Shown here: positions 23,935 through 32,642 of the stretch, one piece after another | Position numbering within the stretch: the first letter of the stretch is position 1 | How the letters are laid out: each line of letters starts with the position of its first letter | DNA from: Phycicoccus avicenniae_A | GTDB lineage: Bacteria > Actinomycetota > Actinomycetes > Actinomycetales > Dermatophilaceae | Assembly: GCF_050496545.1 (NCBI RefSeq) | Contig: NZ_JBNVZV010000001.1 | Span: 274,342 to 338,341, forward strand | Reading direction: 5' to 3' | Length of the DNA stretch: 64,000 nucleotides | Position numbers and translations under genes: made by a program | Notes under the pieces: model-generated | What the model was told of the DNA's origin: nothing | Databases searched by the model: none | The model's input: only the letters and a program-made list of their open reading frames with translations

Positions 23935-25155
23935 TCAGCCGGCGACCGCGCGCTGCAGCGCCTCGACGCGGTCGGTGCGCTCCCACGTGAAGGCGTTCTC
24001 GACACCCTCGACGGAGGTGCGGCCGAAGTGCCCGTAGGCGGCGGTCGGCTTGTAGATCGGGCGGAGCAGCTCGAGCTCCTCGAGGATCGCCAGCGGGCGC
24101 AGGTCGAAGACCCGGCGGATGGCGTCCTGGATCCTTTCGACGGGAGCGGTCTCGGTGCCGAAGGTCTCGACGTAGAGGCCGACCGGCTGCGCGACGCCGA
24201 TGGCGTAGGCGACCTGCACCTCGCAGCGACGGGCCAGGCCCGCGGCGACGACGTTCTTGGCGACCCAGCGGGTGGCGTACGCGGCGGAGCGGTCCACCTT
24301 CGACGGGTCCTTGCCGGAGAAGGCACCGCCGCCGTGGCGGGCCATCCCGCCGTAGGTGTCGACGATGATCTTGCGGCCGGTGAGGCCGGCGTCACCCATC
24401 GGGCCGCCGATGACGAACTTGCCGGTGGGGTTGATGTAGGTGCGGTAAGAGTCGGCGGCCAGCGCGGTGCCGGCGTCGGCGAGCTCGGCGAGGACCGGCT
24501 CGATGACGTGGCTGCGGATGTCGGGCTGGAGCAGGCCCTCGAGGCTGACGTCCTCGGCGTGCTGGGTCGAGAGCACGACGGCGTCGAGGGAGACGGCGCG
24601 GTCGCCCTCGTAGGCGATGGTGACCTGGGTCTTGCCGTCGGGGCGCAGGTAGGACAGCTCGCCGTTCTTGCGGACCGCCGTGAGGCGCTCGGAGAGCCGG
24701 TGCGCGAGGTAGATCGGCAGCGGCATGAGCTCGGGGGTGTCGTCGCAGGCGTAGCCGAACATCAGGCCCTGGTCGCCGGCGCCCTGCTTGTCCTTGGGGT
24801 CGACCCCGCCGCTGCGGTTCTCGAAGGCGGTGTCGACGCCCTGGGCGATGTCGGGGCTCTGCTGGCCGATCGAGACCTCGACGCCGCACGACGCGCCGTC
24901 GAAGCCCTTGGTCGAGCTGTCGTACCCGATGCCGAGCACGGTCTCGCGGACGATGCGCGGGATCTCGACGTAGGCCTCGGTGGTCACCTCGCCGGCGACG
25001 TGGACGAGCCCGGTCGTCACCATCGTCTCGACGGCCACGCGGCTCCGGGGGTCCTGGTCGAGCAGGGCATCGAGGATGCTGTCGGAGATCTGGTCGCAGA
25101 TCTTGTCCGGGTGTCCCTCGGTGACGGACTCGGACGTGAACAGGCGTGCGGACAC
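23935..25155 (-). CDS. metK: S-adenosylmethionine synthetase
   Basis: 406 residues, making SAM from ATP and methionine. Signatures: SVTEGHPDKICDQISDS near residue 10, GAGDQGLMFGYA near residue 125 and GGGAFSGKDPSKVDRSAAYA near residue 275, covering the ATP, Mg/K and triphosphate sites. GTG at 25155 follows an AAGGAG ribosome-binding site with good spacing. It is set off from downstream priA by a strong hairpin. No SAM riboswitch is visible in the leader. Confidence 0.97.
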   Translation of the reverse strand: MSARLFTSESVTEGHPDKICDQISDSILDALLDQDPRSRVAVETMVTTGLVHVAGEVTTEAYVEIPRIVRETVLGIGYDSSTKGFDGASCGVEVSIGQQSPDIAQGVDTAFENRSGGVDPKDKQGAGDQGLMFGYACDDTPELMPLPIYLAHRLSERLTAVRKNGELSYLRPDGKTQVTIAYEGDRAVSLDAVVLSTQHAEDVSLEGLLQPDIRSHVIEPVLAELADAGTALAADSYRTYINPTGKFVIGGPMGDAGLTGRKIIVDTYGGMARHGGGAFSGKDPSKVDRSAAYATRWVAKNVVAAGLARRCEVQVAYAIGVAQPVGLYVETFGTETAPVERIQDAIRRVFDLRPLAILEELELLRPIYKPTAAYGHFGRTSVEGVENAFTWERTDRVEALQRAVAG

Positions 25156-25215
25156 GCGGCAACTCCTTCGGAAGGGGGCGGCGCGGCCACGGACGGCGGG
25201 CAGCGCACCGCGCCC

Positions 25216-25221
25216 AACATA
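25216..25221 (-). promoter_or_regulatory. Probable -10 box of metK
   Basis: TATGTT on the minus strand, 60 nt before the metK GTG; transcription would start near 25209, giving a leader of about 54 nt that contains the AAGGAG site. Confidence 0.4.
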
Positions 25222-25277
25222 CCGGTCCCTGAGAACACGGGTGGGCTCGGTCCGAGTCGCGGCGACTGCATGGAATC

Positions 25278-26789
25278 ATGGGGCCCGTGTCCGAGGGGTC
25301 CAGCGACGAGGCGATGCGGCCGGGGCCGGGTGTGGCGACGTCCGCGAGCCCGGTCGACGAGGCCCTGTCCCTCCTCACCCGTGCCCAGGACCTGGCCGAC
25401 CAGCTGCGCGAGGAGGCCGGCACCGAGCTGAGCTCGGCCCGCGCCGAGGCCGCGCGCATCCGGGCCGAGTCCGCGGCCGCCGCCCACGAGCTCGCCGAGC
25501 TGCGGGCCGGGGTCGACACCGCCCGCGAGGAGGGTGAGCGACGGCTCGAGGAGACGCGCACCGAGGTCGAGATCATGCTCGCCGACGCGGCGGACCAGGC
25601 CTCGCTCCTGCGCCAGCGGGCCACCAAGGCCAGCGACGAGGCCGTCGCGGTCGCCGAGGAGCAGGCCGTCGCCCTCGTGGCCGACGCGCAGCGCCAGGCC
25701 GACGAGACCCTCGAGCGGGCCCGCCTCGAGCACGAGTCGACGATGACCCGCCTCGCCGAGGAGGAGCGCGCGCACCAGGAGCGCTGGGAGCTGGAGCACG
25801 AGACCCACACCGCCGAGCTCGCCACGCTGCGCGAGTCCACCGGCACCGAGCTCGCCGGTTTGCGGCTCGAGGCCGAGCAGTTCGCGGCCCGGCACCGCGA
25901 GGACGCCGAGGCCGAGGTGCTCGGCCGGCTCACCGAGCTGACCACCCGCGAGGAGCAGGCCGCGGCCGAGTCCGCGCGGCTGGTCGAGGAGGCCCGCGCG
26001 GAGGCCACCCGGCTCCTCACCGACGCCGAGGCCGAGGCCGCGGGCGTCGTCGACAGCGCCGAGAAGCACCTCGCGTGGGCGCAGGGAACGGTGCGGGAGG
26101 TGCTCGAGCGGGCCGACGCCGAGCGCGACCGCCGGGCGCGCGAGCACCACCAGGAGATCGTCGAGCGCACGCGTGTTCACCGCCAGCGCGCGCAGACCCT
26201 CCTCGGCAGCGCCACCACCAAGAGCCGCGACCGGATGGCCGAGGCCGAGTCGGCGTCCCGCCGGATGCGCGAGCTCGCCGAGTCCGTCCTCGCCGAGGCC
26301 CGTGCCGACGCCGAGCGCACCCGCGAGGCCGCCGCCCGCGAGGCCGAGCGGCTGGTCACCGAGGCCCGCGAGCGGGAGGCGGAGTCCCTCGCGCGGGCCG
26401 AACGACGGCTGGCCGAGGCCGAGGAGGGGGCCCGCCGCGTGCGGCAGGCCACCGCCGAGGACCTCGAGCGGATGCACCGCGAGGCGCACGAGGGCCACCG
26501 GGCCGCGCGCGCCGAGATCGTCCGGGCCTCCGAGGACGCGCGCCGCCGCGCCGACGCCGTGCGCGCCGAGGCCCACGCCGCGGTCGAACGGGCCCGCTCC
26601 GAGGTGCATACACTCGCTGCGCGGCGCGACGCCATCACCACCCAGCTCGGGCGGCTGTCCGGGGTCATCGACGCCCTCGCCGTCCACGACGACGGGTCAA
26701 CCCCCGACGCGCCGGTCCCCGACCCCGCCCCGCCCACCGACCAGGCAGCCCCGCCCGCCACCGACCCCACCCCCGACCAGGAGTCCTGA
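25278..26789 (+). CDS. Long coiled-coil protein, DivIVA/filament type
   Basis: 503 residues, almost entirely Ala/Glu/Arg-rich heptads from residue ~35 to 460 (e.g. RAEAARIRAESAAAAHELAE), then a Pro/Asp-rich tail. This resembles actinobacterial cytoskeletal or polar-growth coiled-coil proteins (DivIVA, Scy, FilP group) rather than an enzyme. ATG at 25278; GTG at 25287 is an alternative. Its stop overlaps the next start (TGATG). Divergent from metK. Confidence 0.7.
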   Translation: MGPVSEGSSDEAMRPGPGVATSASPVDEALSLLTRAQDLADQLREEAGTELSSARAEAARIRAESAAAAHELAELRAGVDTAREEGERRLEETRTEVEIMLADAADQASLLRQRATKASDEAVAVAEEQAVALVADAQRQADETLERARLEHESTMTRLAEEERAHQERWELEHETHTAELATLRESTGTELAGLRLEAEQFAARHREDAEAEVLGRLTELTTREEQAAAESARLVEEARAEATRLLTDAEAEAAGVVDSAEKHLAWAQGTVREVLERADAERDRRAREHHQEIVERTRVHRQRAQTLLGSATTKSRDRMAEAESASRRMRELAESVLAEARADAERTREAAAREAERLVTEAREREAESLARAERRLAEAEEGARRVRQATAEDLERMHREAHEGHRAARAEIVRASEDARRRADAVRAEAHAAVERARSEVHTLAARRDAITTQLGRLSGVIDALAVHDDGSTPDAPVPDPAPPTDQAAPPATDPTPDQES

Positions 26790-27988
26790 TGAACCAGCCG
26801 GAGTTCCCCACCGTCTTCCGCGGCTACGACCCGGTGCAGGTCGACGCTCACCTCGCGGCGCTGCACCAGGCCGTCGAGACCGCGCGCCAGGAGACCGAGG
26901 CCGCCCGCCAGGAGGCCGCCGAGTCCTCCGTGGAGCTCTCCAAGGTCCGCCACGACCACGAGGCCGCCGCCGGCGAGCTCGAGGCCCACCGGGGTCGCGT
27001 CGCGCAGCTCGAGGAGGAGGGCCGCAAGGTCTCCAGCCCCACCTTCGCCGACCTCGGTGAGCGGATCGGGACGATGCTCGGCCTCGCCGACGAGGAGGCG
27101 ACCTCCATCCGCGGCACCGCCGCCGCCGAGGCCGAGGAGTCCCGGCGCGCCGCCGAGCAGGCCTCCCAGCTGACCCGCGCCGAGGCCGACACCTACGCCG
27201 AGGAGACCCGCAACCGGGCCGACACCGACGCCGCCGAGGTGCTCTCGCGGGCCAAGGCGCAGGCCGACTCCATCGTCGACGACGCCGCCCGCGAGGCCGC
27301 CGCCCGCCGCGAGGAGGCCGAGGCCTACTTCGAGAAGCAGCGCGCCACCGCCGCCGCGCAGGCCGCCGACTTCGAGAGGACCCTCGGGGAGCGCCGCGAC
27401 GCCGCCGCCGCCGAGTACAACGACCAGATCGCCAAGCAGGACCAGGCGCTGCTCGCGGTGCAGGAGCGCGCCGACCAGCTGGCCCGCGAGGCCGACGAGG
27501 ACCACCAGGCCAAGACGGGCGAGGCGAACCGCCTGCTCGAGGCCGCGCGCACCGAGGCCGCCGACATCGTCCGGTCCGCCAGGGAGCAGGCCGACCGCGT
27601 GCGCCGCGACTCCGAGCGCGAGCTCGCCGCCGCCACCGCCCGGCGCGACAGCATCACCGCCCAGCTGTCCAACGTCCGCAACATGCTGGCCACCCTCGGT
27701 GGCCCGGCCGCGGCCGAGGCCCTGGTGGCCCAGCCCGAGGAGCCCGTCGCCGAGGAGCCGCCCGCGCAGGAGCCGGTCGTCGAGGAGGAGCCGGCGCTCG
27801 AGGACGCGGTCGTCGAGGAGCCCGGCGACGCCGAGGCCTCCCTCGACGACGAGCTCGAGGCCGGCGAGGAGCTCGACGAGGAGGTCGAGCCCGAGGACGA
27901 GCCCGAGGTCGTCGACGAGCAGGCCGACGCCGCGGACGAGCAGCCCGCCCGGAACGGCAAGGGCAAGCGGACCCCCGCCAAGCGCTGA
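26789..27988 (+). CDS. DivIVA domain-containing coiled-coil protein
   Basis: 399 residues. The N-terminus FPTVFRGYDPVQVDAHLAAL (residues 6-25) is the DivIVA membrane-curvature-binding motif (FRGYDxxQVD). Residues ~30-290 are coiled coil. The last ~100 residues are a highly acidic Glu/Asp/Pro tail ending in the basic NGKGKRTPAKR. It overlaps the preceding coiled-coil gene by 1 nt, so the two are produced together and may co-assemble at poles or septa. Role in polar growth is inferred from the domain. Confidence 0.8.
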   Translation: MNQPEFPTVFRGYDPVQVDAHLAALHQAVETARQETEAARQEAAESSVELSKVRHDHEAAAGELEAHRGRVAQLEEEGRKVSSPTFADLGERIGTMLGLADEEATSIRGTAAAEAEESRRAAEQASQLTRAEADTYAEETRNRADTDAAEVLSRAKAQADSIVDDAAREAAARREEAEAYFEKQRATAAAQAADFERTLGERRDAAAAEYNDQIAKQDQALLAVQERADQLAREADEDHQAKTGEANRLLEAARTEAADIVRSAREQADRVRRDSERELAAATARRDSITAQLSNVRNMLATLGGPAAAEALVAQPEEPVAEEPPAQEPVVEEEPALEDAVVEEPGDAEASLDDELEAGEELDEEVEPEDEPEVVDEQADAADEQPARNGKGKRTPAKR

Positions 27989-28008
27989 CCCCCGCGGGGC
28001 CCCCGCAG

Positions 28009-28068
28009 TCGAACGACGAGAACATGCCGTCCGCCCCTCGGGGAGGGCGGCATGTTCTCGTCGTTCGA
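28009..28068 (+). terminator. Long hairpin after the DivIVA-like genes
   Basis: 28009-28029 is the exact reverse complement of 28048-28068 (21 bp); the interior is itself GC-rich and can extend the stem. It shares the core GAGAACAYGCCG with the hairpin at 53951-54018. No T-tract. Confidence 0.7.
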
Positions 28069-28156
28069 CCGCACACCGGGCCGACTGGCAGGTCGAGTAC
28101 ACCGCCGACTGAGCCCCTCCGCCGCCCGTCGCCGACTCCCACCGGCCCAGGTTCCG

Positions 28157-28179
28157 CGTCATCACAGTGACGGCGCGGA
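28157..28179. repeat. 23-nt direct repeat, copy 1
   Basis: CGTCATCACAGTGACGGCGC followed by GGA; 21 of 23 positions match the copy at 28226-28248, 69 nt away. The copy lies inside a GTTCCGCG...CGCGGAAC stem. Confidence 0.6.
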
Positions 28180-28225
28180 ACTTCCACGTCGTCGTGGATG
28201 CATCCCCGTCGCTCCAAGATTTCCC

Positions 28226-28248
28226 CGTCATGACGGTGACGGCGCGGA
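28226..28248. repeat. 23-nt direct repeat, copy 2
   Basis: CGTCATGACGGTGACGGCGC followed by GGA; matches the copy at 28157-28179 at 21 of 23 positions. Its first half is part of the 12-nt palindrome CCGTCATGACGG. Confidence 0.6.
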
Positions 28249-28292
28249 CGTTCGCGCATCGAGCGTGCGACCGGACTCCCGGGCGGACAGCC

Positions 28293-29546
28293 TCAGAGGA
28301 GGTCGGTGACGACGTCCCAGACGGCTCCGGCCACGGCGTCCTTGGAGGCGGGTCCGACGTCGAGGACGTCCTCGCTCCCCCGCCGCAGCACGTGGACGGT
28401 GTTCTCGTCCTTGCCGAAGGTGACGTCGGCACCGACCTCGTTGACGACGAGCACGTCGCAGCCCTTGCGCGCCAGCTTGGCCCGGCCGTGCTCGAGCACC
28501 GAGCCGGACACATCTCCGGTCTCGGCGGCGAAGCCGACCACGACCGGTGACGACGCGGCACCGCGCGCGGCGACGAGGCCGGCGAGGATGTCGGGGTTGC
28601 GGACGAGCGCCACACCGGGCGCTGACTCGTCGGGCGAGCCGTCGGACCCGACCTCGTGGGTCTTCTTGATCTTGTGGTCGGCGTACTCGGCGGGCCGGAA
28701 GTCGGCGACGGCGGCGGCCATCACGACGACGTCGGCCTCGGCCGCCTCGTCGCGCACGGCGGCCTCCATCTGCAGGGCGGTCTCGACCGGCACGGCCCGC
28801 ACCCCGGCCGGCACCGTCAGCCCGGACGTCGTCACGAGCACGACCTCGGCGCCCCGGGCCGCGGCCACCCGCGCCAGGGCGTACCCCTGTTTGCCCGAGG
28901 AGCGGTTGCCGAGGTAGCGCACGGGGTCGAGGGGCTCGCGCGTGCCCCCGGCCGTGACGACGACCCGCCGCCCGGCCAGCGCCCCCCGGACGGGGGCGGT
29001 CGCGGAGGTCGCGGCCCCCGAACGACCCAGCTCGCGGCGGCAGATCTCGAAGAGCTGCTCGGGCTCGGGCAGCCGCCCCGGCCCGGTGTCGCGGCCGGTG
29101 AGCCGCCCCGAGGCCGGCGGCACGACGTGCACGCCGCGCTCGGTGAGGGTGCTGATGTTGGCCTGCGTGGCCGGGTGCTCGTACATCTCGGTGTGCATGG
29201 CCGGGGCCATGACCACCGGGCAGCGCGCGGTCAGCAGGACGTTGGTGAGCAGGTCGTCGGCCTGGCCGGTGGCCGCGCGGGCCAGCAGGTCGGCGGTCGC
29301 CGGGGCGACGACCACGAGGTCGGCCTCCTGGCCGATGCGCACGTGCGGCACCTCGGTGATGTCGGACCACACGTCGGTGTGCACCGGCTTGCCGGACAGC
29401 GCCGACCAGGTGGCCTCACCGACGAAGTGCAGCGCCGCCGCCGTCGGGACGACAGTGACGTCGTGGCCGGCCTCGGTGAGCAGTCGCAGGAGCGAGCAGG
29501 CCTTGTACGCCGCGATGCCCCCCGCGACGCCGAGGACGACCTTCAC
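28293..29546 (-). CDS. coaBC: Bifunctional phosphopantothenoylcysteine decarboxylase/synthetase CoaBC
   Basis: 417 residues, two consecutive steps of coenzyme A synthesis. The N-terminal flavoprotein (CoaC) has VVLGVAGGIAAYKACSLLRL and the active-site segment PAMHTEMYEHPATQAN near residue 125. The C-terminal CoaB half begins near residue 190 with VVVTAGGTREPLDPVRYLGN, then AAVADFRP and KDENTVHVL. GTG at 29546 lies 5 nt after rpoZ. Last gene of the mihF-gmk-rpoZ-coaBC transcript. Confidence 0.95.
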   Translation of the reverse strand: MKVVLGVAGGIAAYKACSLLRLLTEAGHDVTVVPTAAALHFVGEATWSALSGKPVHTDVWSDITEVPHVRIGQEADLVVVAPATADLLARAATGQADDLLTNVLLTARCPVVMAPAMHTEMYEHPATQANISTLTERGVHVVPPASGRLTGRDTGPGRLPEPEQLFEICRRELGRSGAATSATAPVRGALAGRRVVVTAGGTREPLDPVRYLGNRSSGKQGYALARVAAARGAEVVLVTTSGLTVPAGVRAVPVETALQMEAAVRDEAAEADVVVMAAAVADFRPAEYADHKIKKTHEVGSDGSPDESAPGVALVRNPDILAGLVAARGAASSPVVVGFAAETGDVSGSVLEHGRAKLARKGCDVLVVNEVGADVTFGKDENTVHVLRRGSEDVLDVGPASKDAVAGAVWDVVTDLL

Positions 29547-29551
29547 GGGCG

Positions 29552-29830
29552 TCAGCCCTCGGTGGGCGTCTCGGGGGTGGGCTCGGAGGTGAGCAGGCCC
29601 TCGTTGATCTCACGCAGGGCGATGGAGAGCGGCTTCTCGTGGACCTCGGAGTCCACTAGCGGGCCGACGTACTCGAGGAGGCCCTCCTGGAGCTGGGCGT
29701 AGTAGGCGTTGATCTGCCGCGCCCGCTTGGCCGAGTAGAGGACGAGGGCGTACTTGGAGTCGGCCTGCTCGAGGAGCTCGTCGATCGGCGGGTTGGTGAT
29801 GCCGATGGGGTTCGCCACGGTTCCGGACAC
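29552..29830 (-). CDS. rpoZ: RNA polymerase omega subunit
   Basis: 92 residues, assisting assembly of RNA polymerase around the beta' subunit. The family core GITNPPIDELLEQADSKYAL and SAKRARQINAYYAQL is intact; the acidic C-terminus is typical of actinobacteria. GTG at 29830 gives the usual MSGTVANPIGITNPP start; it follows gmk by 3 nt. Confidence 0.93.
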   Translation of the reverse strand: MSGTVANPIGITNPPIDELLEQADSKYALVLYSAKRARQINAYYAQLQEGLLEYVGPLVDSEVHEKPLSIALREINEGLLTSEPTPETPTEG

Positions 29831-29833
29831 GCG

Positions 29834-30415
29834 TCAGTCTCGCTTCGATGTGGGGACGGGGGTTCGCGTCCATGATACGAGGTCTTCCGCCGCACGCCGA
29901 ACCTCGTCGTTGACGATGGTGACGTCGAACTCCTCCGCGGCCGCCAGCTCCTGGCGTGCGGTGTCGAGCCGGGCGGCCCGTTCCTCGGCGTCCTCGGTGC
30001 CCCGGCCGACGAGCCGGCGCACCAGCTCGTCCCAGCTGGGCGGCGCGAGGAAGACGAAGAACGCATCGGGCATCGTGCGCCGGACCTGGCGCGCGCCCTG
30101 CAGGTCGATCTCGAGCAGGGCCGGCCGGCCGGCGGCCAGCGCCTCCTCGACGGGCCCACGCGGTGTGCCGTACTTGGCGCGGCCGTGCACGACGGCCGAC
30201 TCCAGCAGCTCGCCGGCGGCGTCCATCGCGTCGAACTGCTCGTCGGTGACGAAGTGGTAGTGGACGCCGTCGACCTCGCCCGGGCGGGGGCGCCGCGTCG
30301 TCACCGACACGGACAGCCACACCTCGGGGTGGTGCTCACGGACGTACGCCGCGAGGGTCCCCTTCCCGACCGCGGTGGGCCCGGCGAGGACGGTGAGGCG
30401 CGAGCGGGCCGTCAC
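29834..30415 (-). CDS. gmk: Guanylate kinase
   Basis: 193 residues, phosphorylating GMP to GDP. The P-loop reads VLAGPTAVGKGTLAAYV, with Ala-Val in place of the usual Ser-Gly of GPSGVGK. The GMP-binding motif SVSVTTRRPRPGEVDGVHYHF and EIDLQGARQVRR follow. GTG at 30415 overlaps the mihF stop by 4 nt, so both are translated together. Confidence 0.95.
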   Translation of the reverse strand: MTARSRLTVLAGPTAVGKGTLAAYVREHHPEVWLSVSVTTRRPRPGEVDGVHYHFVTDEQFDAMDAAGELLESAVVHGRAKYGTPRGPVEEALAAGRPALLEIDLQGARQVRRTMPDAFFVFLAPPSWDELVRRLVGRGTEDAEERAARLDTARQELAAAEEFDVTIVNDEVRRAAEDLVSWTRTPVPTSKRD

Positions 30416-30729
30416 TGCCGCCCGAAGCGGTCGAGGAGCGCCGCCACCTGGTTCTGGCCGAGGCCGCGCACGCGCCGGCTCTCGGAGATGCCGATCTCCT
30501 CCATGATCTGGCGGGCCCGCACCCGGCCGACGCCCGGCATCGACTCCAGGAGCGCGGAGACGCGCATCTTGCCGATCACGTCGTTGCTCTTCCCTTCCTC
30601 GATGACACCCCCGAGCGAGGCTCCGGCGCGCTTGAGGCGGTTCTTGACCTCGGCGCGCTCCCGACGGGAGGCCGCGGCCTTCTCGAGGGCGGCGGCGCGC
30701 TGTTCCTGGGTGAGCGGGGGGAGTGCCAC
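30412..30729 (-). CDS. mihF: Actinobacterial integration host factor MihF
   Basis: 105 residues. A basic N-terminal helix is followed by a helix-two-turn-helix DNA-binding region: EEGKSNDVIGKMRVSALLES and MPGVGRVRARQIMEEIGI. This nucleoid-associated protein, called mIHF or sIHF, is unrelated to the E. coli IHF fold and is found only in actinobacteria. GTG at 30729 follows an AAGGA site by 7 nt. First gene of the operon with gmk, rpoZ and coaBC, as in M. tuberculosis. Confidence 0.95.
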   Translation of the reverse strand: MALPPLTQEQRAAALEKAAASRRERAEVKNRLKRAGASLGGVIEEGKSNDVIGKMRVSALLESMPGVGRVRARQIMEEIGISESRRVRGLGQNQVAALLDRFGRQ

Positions 30730-30789
30730 GGGAGGATCCTTGCTGTCGCTGCGGATGCTGGCTGCTCAACACCCGGCGGGTACGTCGCG

Positions 30790-30795
30790 ACTGTA
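30790..30795 (-). promoter_or_regulatory. Probable -10 box of the mihF operon
   Basis: TACAGT on the minus strand, 60 nt before mihF, in the 90-nt gap after pyrF. It would give a leader of about 54 nt containing the AAGGA site. Confidence 0.4.
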
Positions 30796-30819
30796 CCGCG
30801 CCGGGGCAGCCCCTCCGCG

Positions 30820-31686
30820 TCAGCCCCGCGCGGCCTCGACGACGGCCGCGAGCTCGTCCGCCGACCGGCGTGCCGCGGCGCTCAGCGAGGCGACGTCGGG
30901 GCCGGCCCCGAGCACCTCCCGCGAGCTGTTCCCGAGCACCTGCGGGAGGGCGTCGCCGAAGGTCGAGCGCAAACCCTCGGGGGTACCACCCTGGGCGCCC
31001 AGTCCGGGAGCGAGCAGCGGTGCGGCAGAACCGAACAGGTCGAGGCCGAGGTCGTGCACCGCGCTCCCTACGGTGGCCCCGACGACGAGGCCCACGCTGC
31101 CCAGCCCACCGTCCTCCCGGGCTGCTGCGTTGTCGGCCGCGGCCCCCTCCACGACCGAGGCCGCGACGGTGCGACCGTCGAGGCGCGCGTGCTGCACCGA
31201 CGGCCCCTCGGGGTTCGACGTCAGGGCCAGGACGAAGACCCCGCGGCCGGTGGCGGCGGCCAGGTCGAGGGCCGGCCGCAGCGAGCCGTAGCCGAGGAAC
31301 GGGCTGACCGTCACGGCGTCGGCCCGCAGCGGCGAGTCCTCGGAGAGGAAGGCCTGCGCGTAGCCGGCCATCGTCGTGCCGATGTCGCCGCGCTTGGCGT
31401 CGAGCAGGGTCAGCGTGCCGGCCTCGCGGAAGGCCTCCAGGACCCGCTCGAGGACCGCGACGCCGCGCGAGCCGAACCGCTCGAAGAAGGCCGACTGCGG
31501 CTTCACGCAGGCGACCTGCCCGCCGAACGCCTCGACGCACGCCATCGCGAACCGCTCGAGGCCGTCGACGGTGTCGGGCAGGCCCCACGCGTCGAGGAGG
31601 GCGGCGTGCGGGTCGATGCCCGGGCAGAACGGGCCGTGCTCGTCCATCGCGGCGCGCAGCCGGGTGCCGAAGGGAGTAGGTGTCAC
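30820..31686 (-). CDS. pyrF: Orotidine 5'-phosphate decarboxylase
   Basis: 288 residues, the long actinobacterial/myxobacterial-type OMP decarboxylase making UMP. The catalytic motif LLDAKRGDIGTTMAGYAQAF near residue 95 carries the Asp-Lys-Asp array; GPFCPGIDPHAALLDAWGL opens the protein and VTVSPFLGYGSLRPALD follows. GTG at 31686 overlaps pyrD by 4 nt. Last gene of the pyr operon. Confidence 0.94.
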   Translation of the reverse strand: MTPTPFGTRLRAAMDEHGPFCPGIDPHAALLDAWGLPDTVDGLERFAMACVEAFGGQVACVKPQSAFFERFGSRGVAVLERVLEAFREAGTLTLLDAKRGDIGTTMAGYAQAFLSEDSPLRADAVTVSPFLGYGSLRPALDLAAATGRGVFVLALTSNPEGPSVQHARLDGRTVAASVVEGAAADNAAAREDGGLGSVGLVVGATVGSAVHDLGLDLFGSAAPLLAPGLGAQGGTPEGLRSTFGDALPQVLGNSSREVLGAGPDVASLSAAARRSADELAAVVEAARG

Positions 31687-32642
31687 AGCCGGACCATCCT
31701 GTCGTGGGCGATGCCGACGACGTCGGCGAAGCGGGTGAGGCCGTGCCGGGCGACCTCGGCCTCGAGCTCGGTGAGGACGCGCCGGGGTGCGTGCGGGTCG
31801 TTGAACGTCGCGGTGCCCACCTGGACGGCCGAGGCCCCGGCGGCGACCAGCTCGAGGGCGTCCTTCCCGGTGCGCACTCCCCCGACCCCGATGACCGGCG
31901 CGGTCGGCACGGTGCCGGCGCGCATCGCGGACACCACCTGCCAGATCGCCCGCACGGCGACCGGCCGCACCGCCGGACCGGACAGCCCGCCCGTCACCCC
32001 GGCCAGCTGCGGGCGCAGCAGGTCGGTGTCGATGACGATGCCGAGCAGCGTGTTGATCATCGTCAGGCCGTCGGCGCCGGCGCGCAGGGCAGCGTCGGCG
32101 ATGGCGACGATGTCGGTGACGTCCGGGGTGAGCTTGGCGAACACCGGAACGCCGTCCGGCACCCGGGTGCGGACGATCTGGACGACCCGCTCCGACGACA
32201 CCGGGTCGCAGGCGAAGACGAGGCCACGATTCGCGACGTTCGGGCAGGAGATGTTGGCCTCGACACCCACGACGCACGACCACGCCGGCGAGGCGACGAG
32301 CCGCTGGACGACCTCGCCGAACTCCTCGGCCGTGTTGCCGGCGACCGACACCAGCACTCGCGCACCCTGCTCCGCGAGCCACGGGAGGTCCTTCTCGCAG
32401 AAGGCGTCGATGCCGGGGCCCTGGAGCCCGATGGAGTTCAGCATCCCGGAGGCCGTCTCGGCCATCCGGGGGGTCGCCCGGCCCGAGCGCGGGTCCTTCA
32501 TCACGGTCTTGGTCACGAACGCCCCGAGCTCGGACACCGGGAAGAACCGGTGCAGCTCCTGGCCGTTGGCGGCGCAGCCGGAGGCGGTCATCACCGGGTT
32601 GGGCAGCTCGACGCCGGCGAGGCTGGTGCGCATGTCGACCAT
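31683..32642 (-). CDS. pyrD: Dihydroorotate dehydrogenase catalytic subunit PyrD (class 1B)
   Basis: 319 residues, FMN-binding (beta/alpha)8 barrel oxidising dihydroorotate to orotate. The catalytic cysteine is in VEANISCPNV near residue 127, as in class 1 enzymes; GVGGVRTGKDALELV binds FMN phosphate. It directly follows pyrK with a 1-nt overlap, which marks an NAD-dependent 1B heterotetramer. M. tuberculosis instead has a membrane quinone-linked PyrD elsewhere. Confidence 0.93.
   Translation of the reverse strand: MVDMRTSLAGVELPNPVMTASGCAANGQELHRFFPVSELGAFVTKTVMKDPRSGRATPRMAETASGMLNSIGLQGPGIDAFCEKDLPWLAEQGARVLVSVAGNTAEEFGEVVQRLVASPAWSCVVGVEANISCPNVANRGLVFACDPVSSERVVQIVRTRVPDGVPVFAKLTPDVTDIVAIADAALRAGADGLTMINTLLGIVIDTDLLRPQLAGVTGGLSGPAVRPVAVRAIWQVVSAMRAGTVPTAPVIGVGGVRTGKDALELVAAGASAVQVGTATFNDPHAPRRVLTELEAEVARHGLTRFADVVGIAHDRMVRL

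Larger units (their letters stand above)
27989..28292. other. Palindrome-rich gene-free region
   Basis: This 304-nt gap between convergent genes contains no credible ORF. It holds a 21-bp perfect hairpin (28009-28068), an 8-bp stem GTTCCGCG/CGCGGAAC (28151-28158 and 28174-28181), the palindromes GGATGCATCC (28196-28205) and CCGTCATGACGG (28225-28236), and a 23-nt direct repeat. The hairpin can terminate the DivIVA-like transcript; the rest is unexplained. Confidence 0.6.

Noticed and set aside
25156..25277. Possible SAM riboswitch before metK
   Set aside because: No conserved SAM-I/II/IV blocks are present; the leader is only about 54 nt with an ordinary ribosome-binding site.
25278..27988. 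Coiled-coil reading frames as an artefact of GC-rich antisense frames
   Set aside because: Both have continuous heptads, a DivIVA motif, sensible starts and a stop-start overlap, whereas the opposite-strand frames lack any of these.
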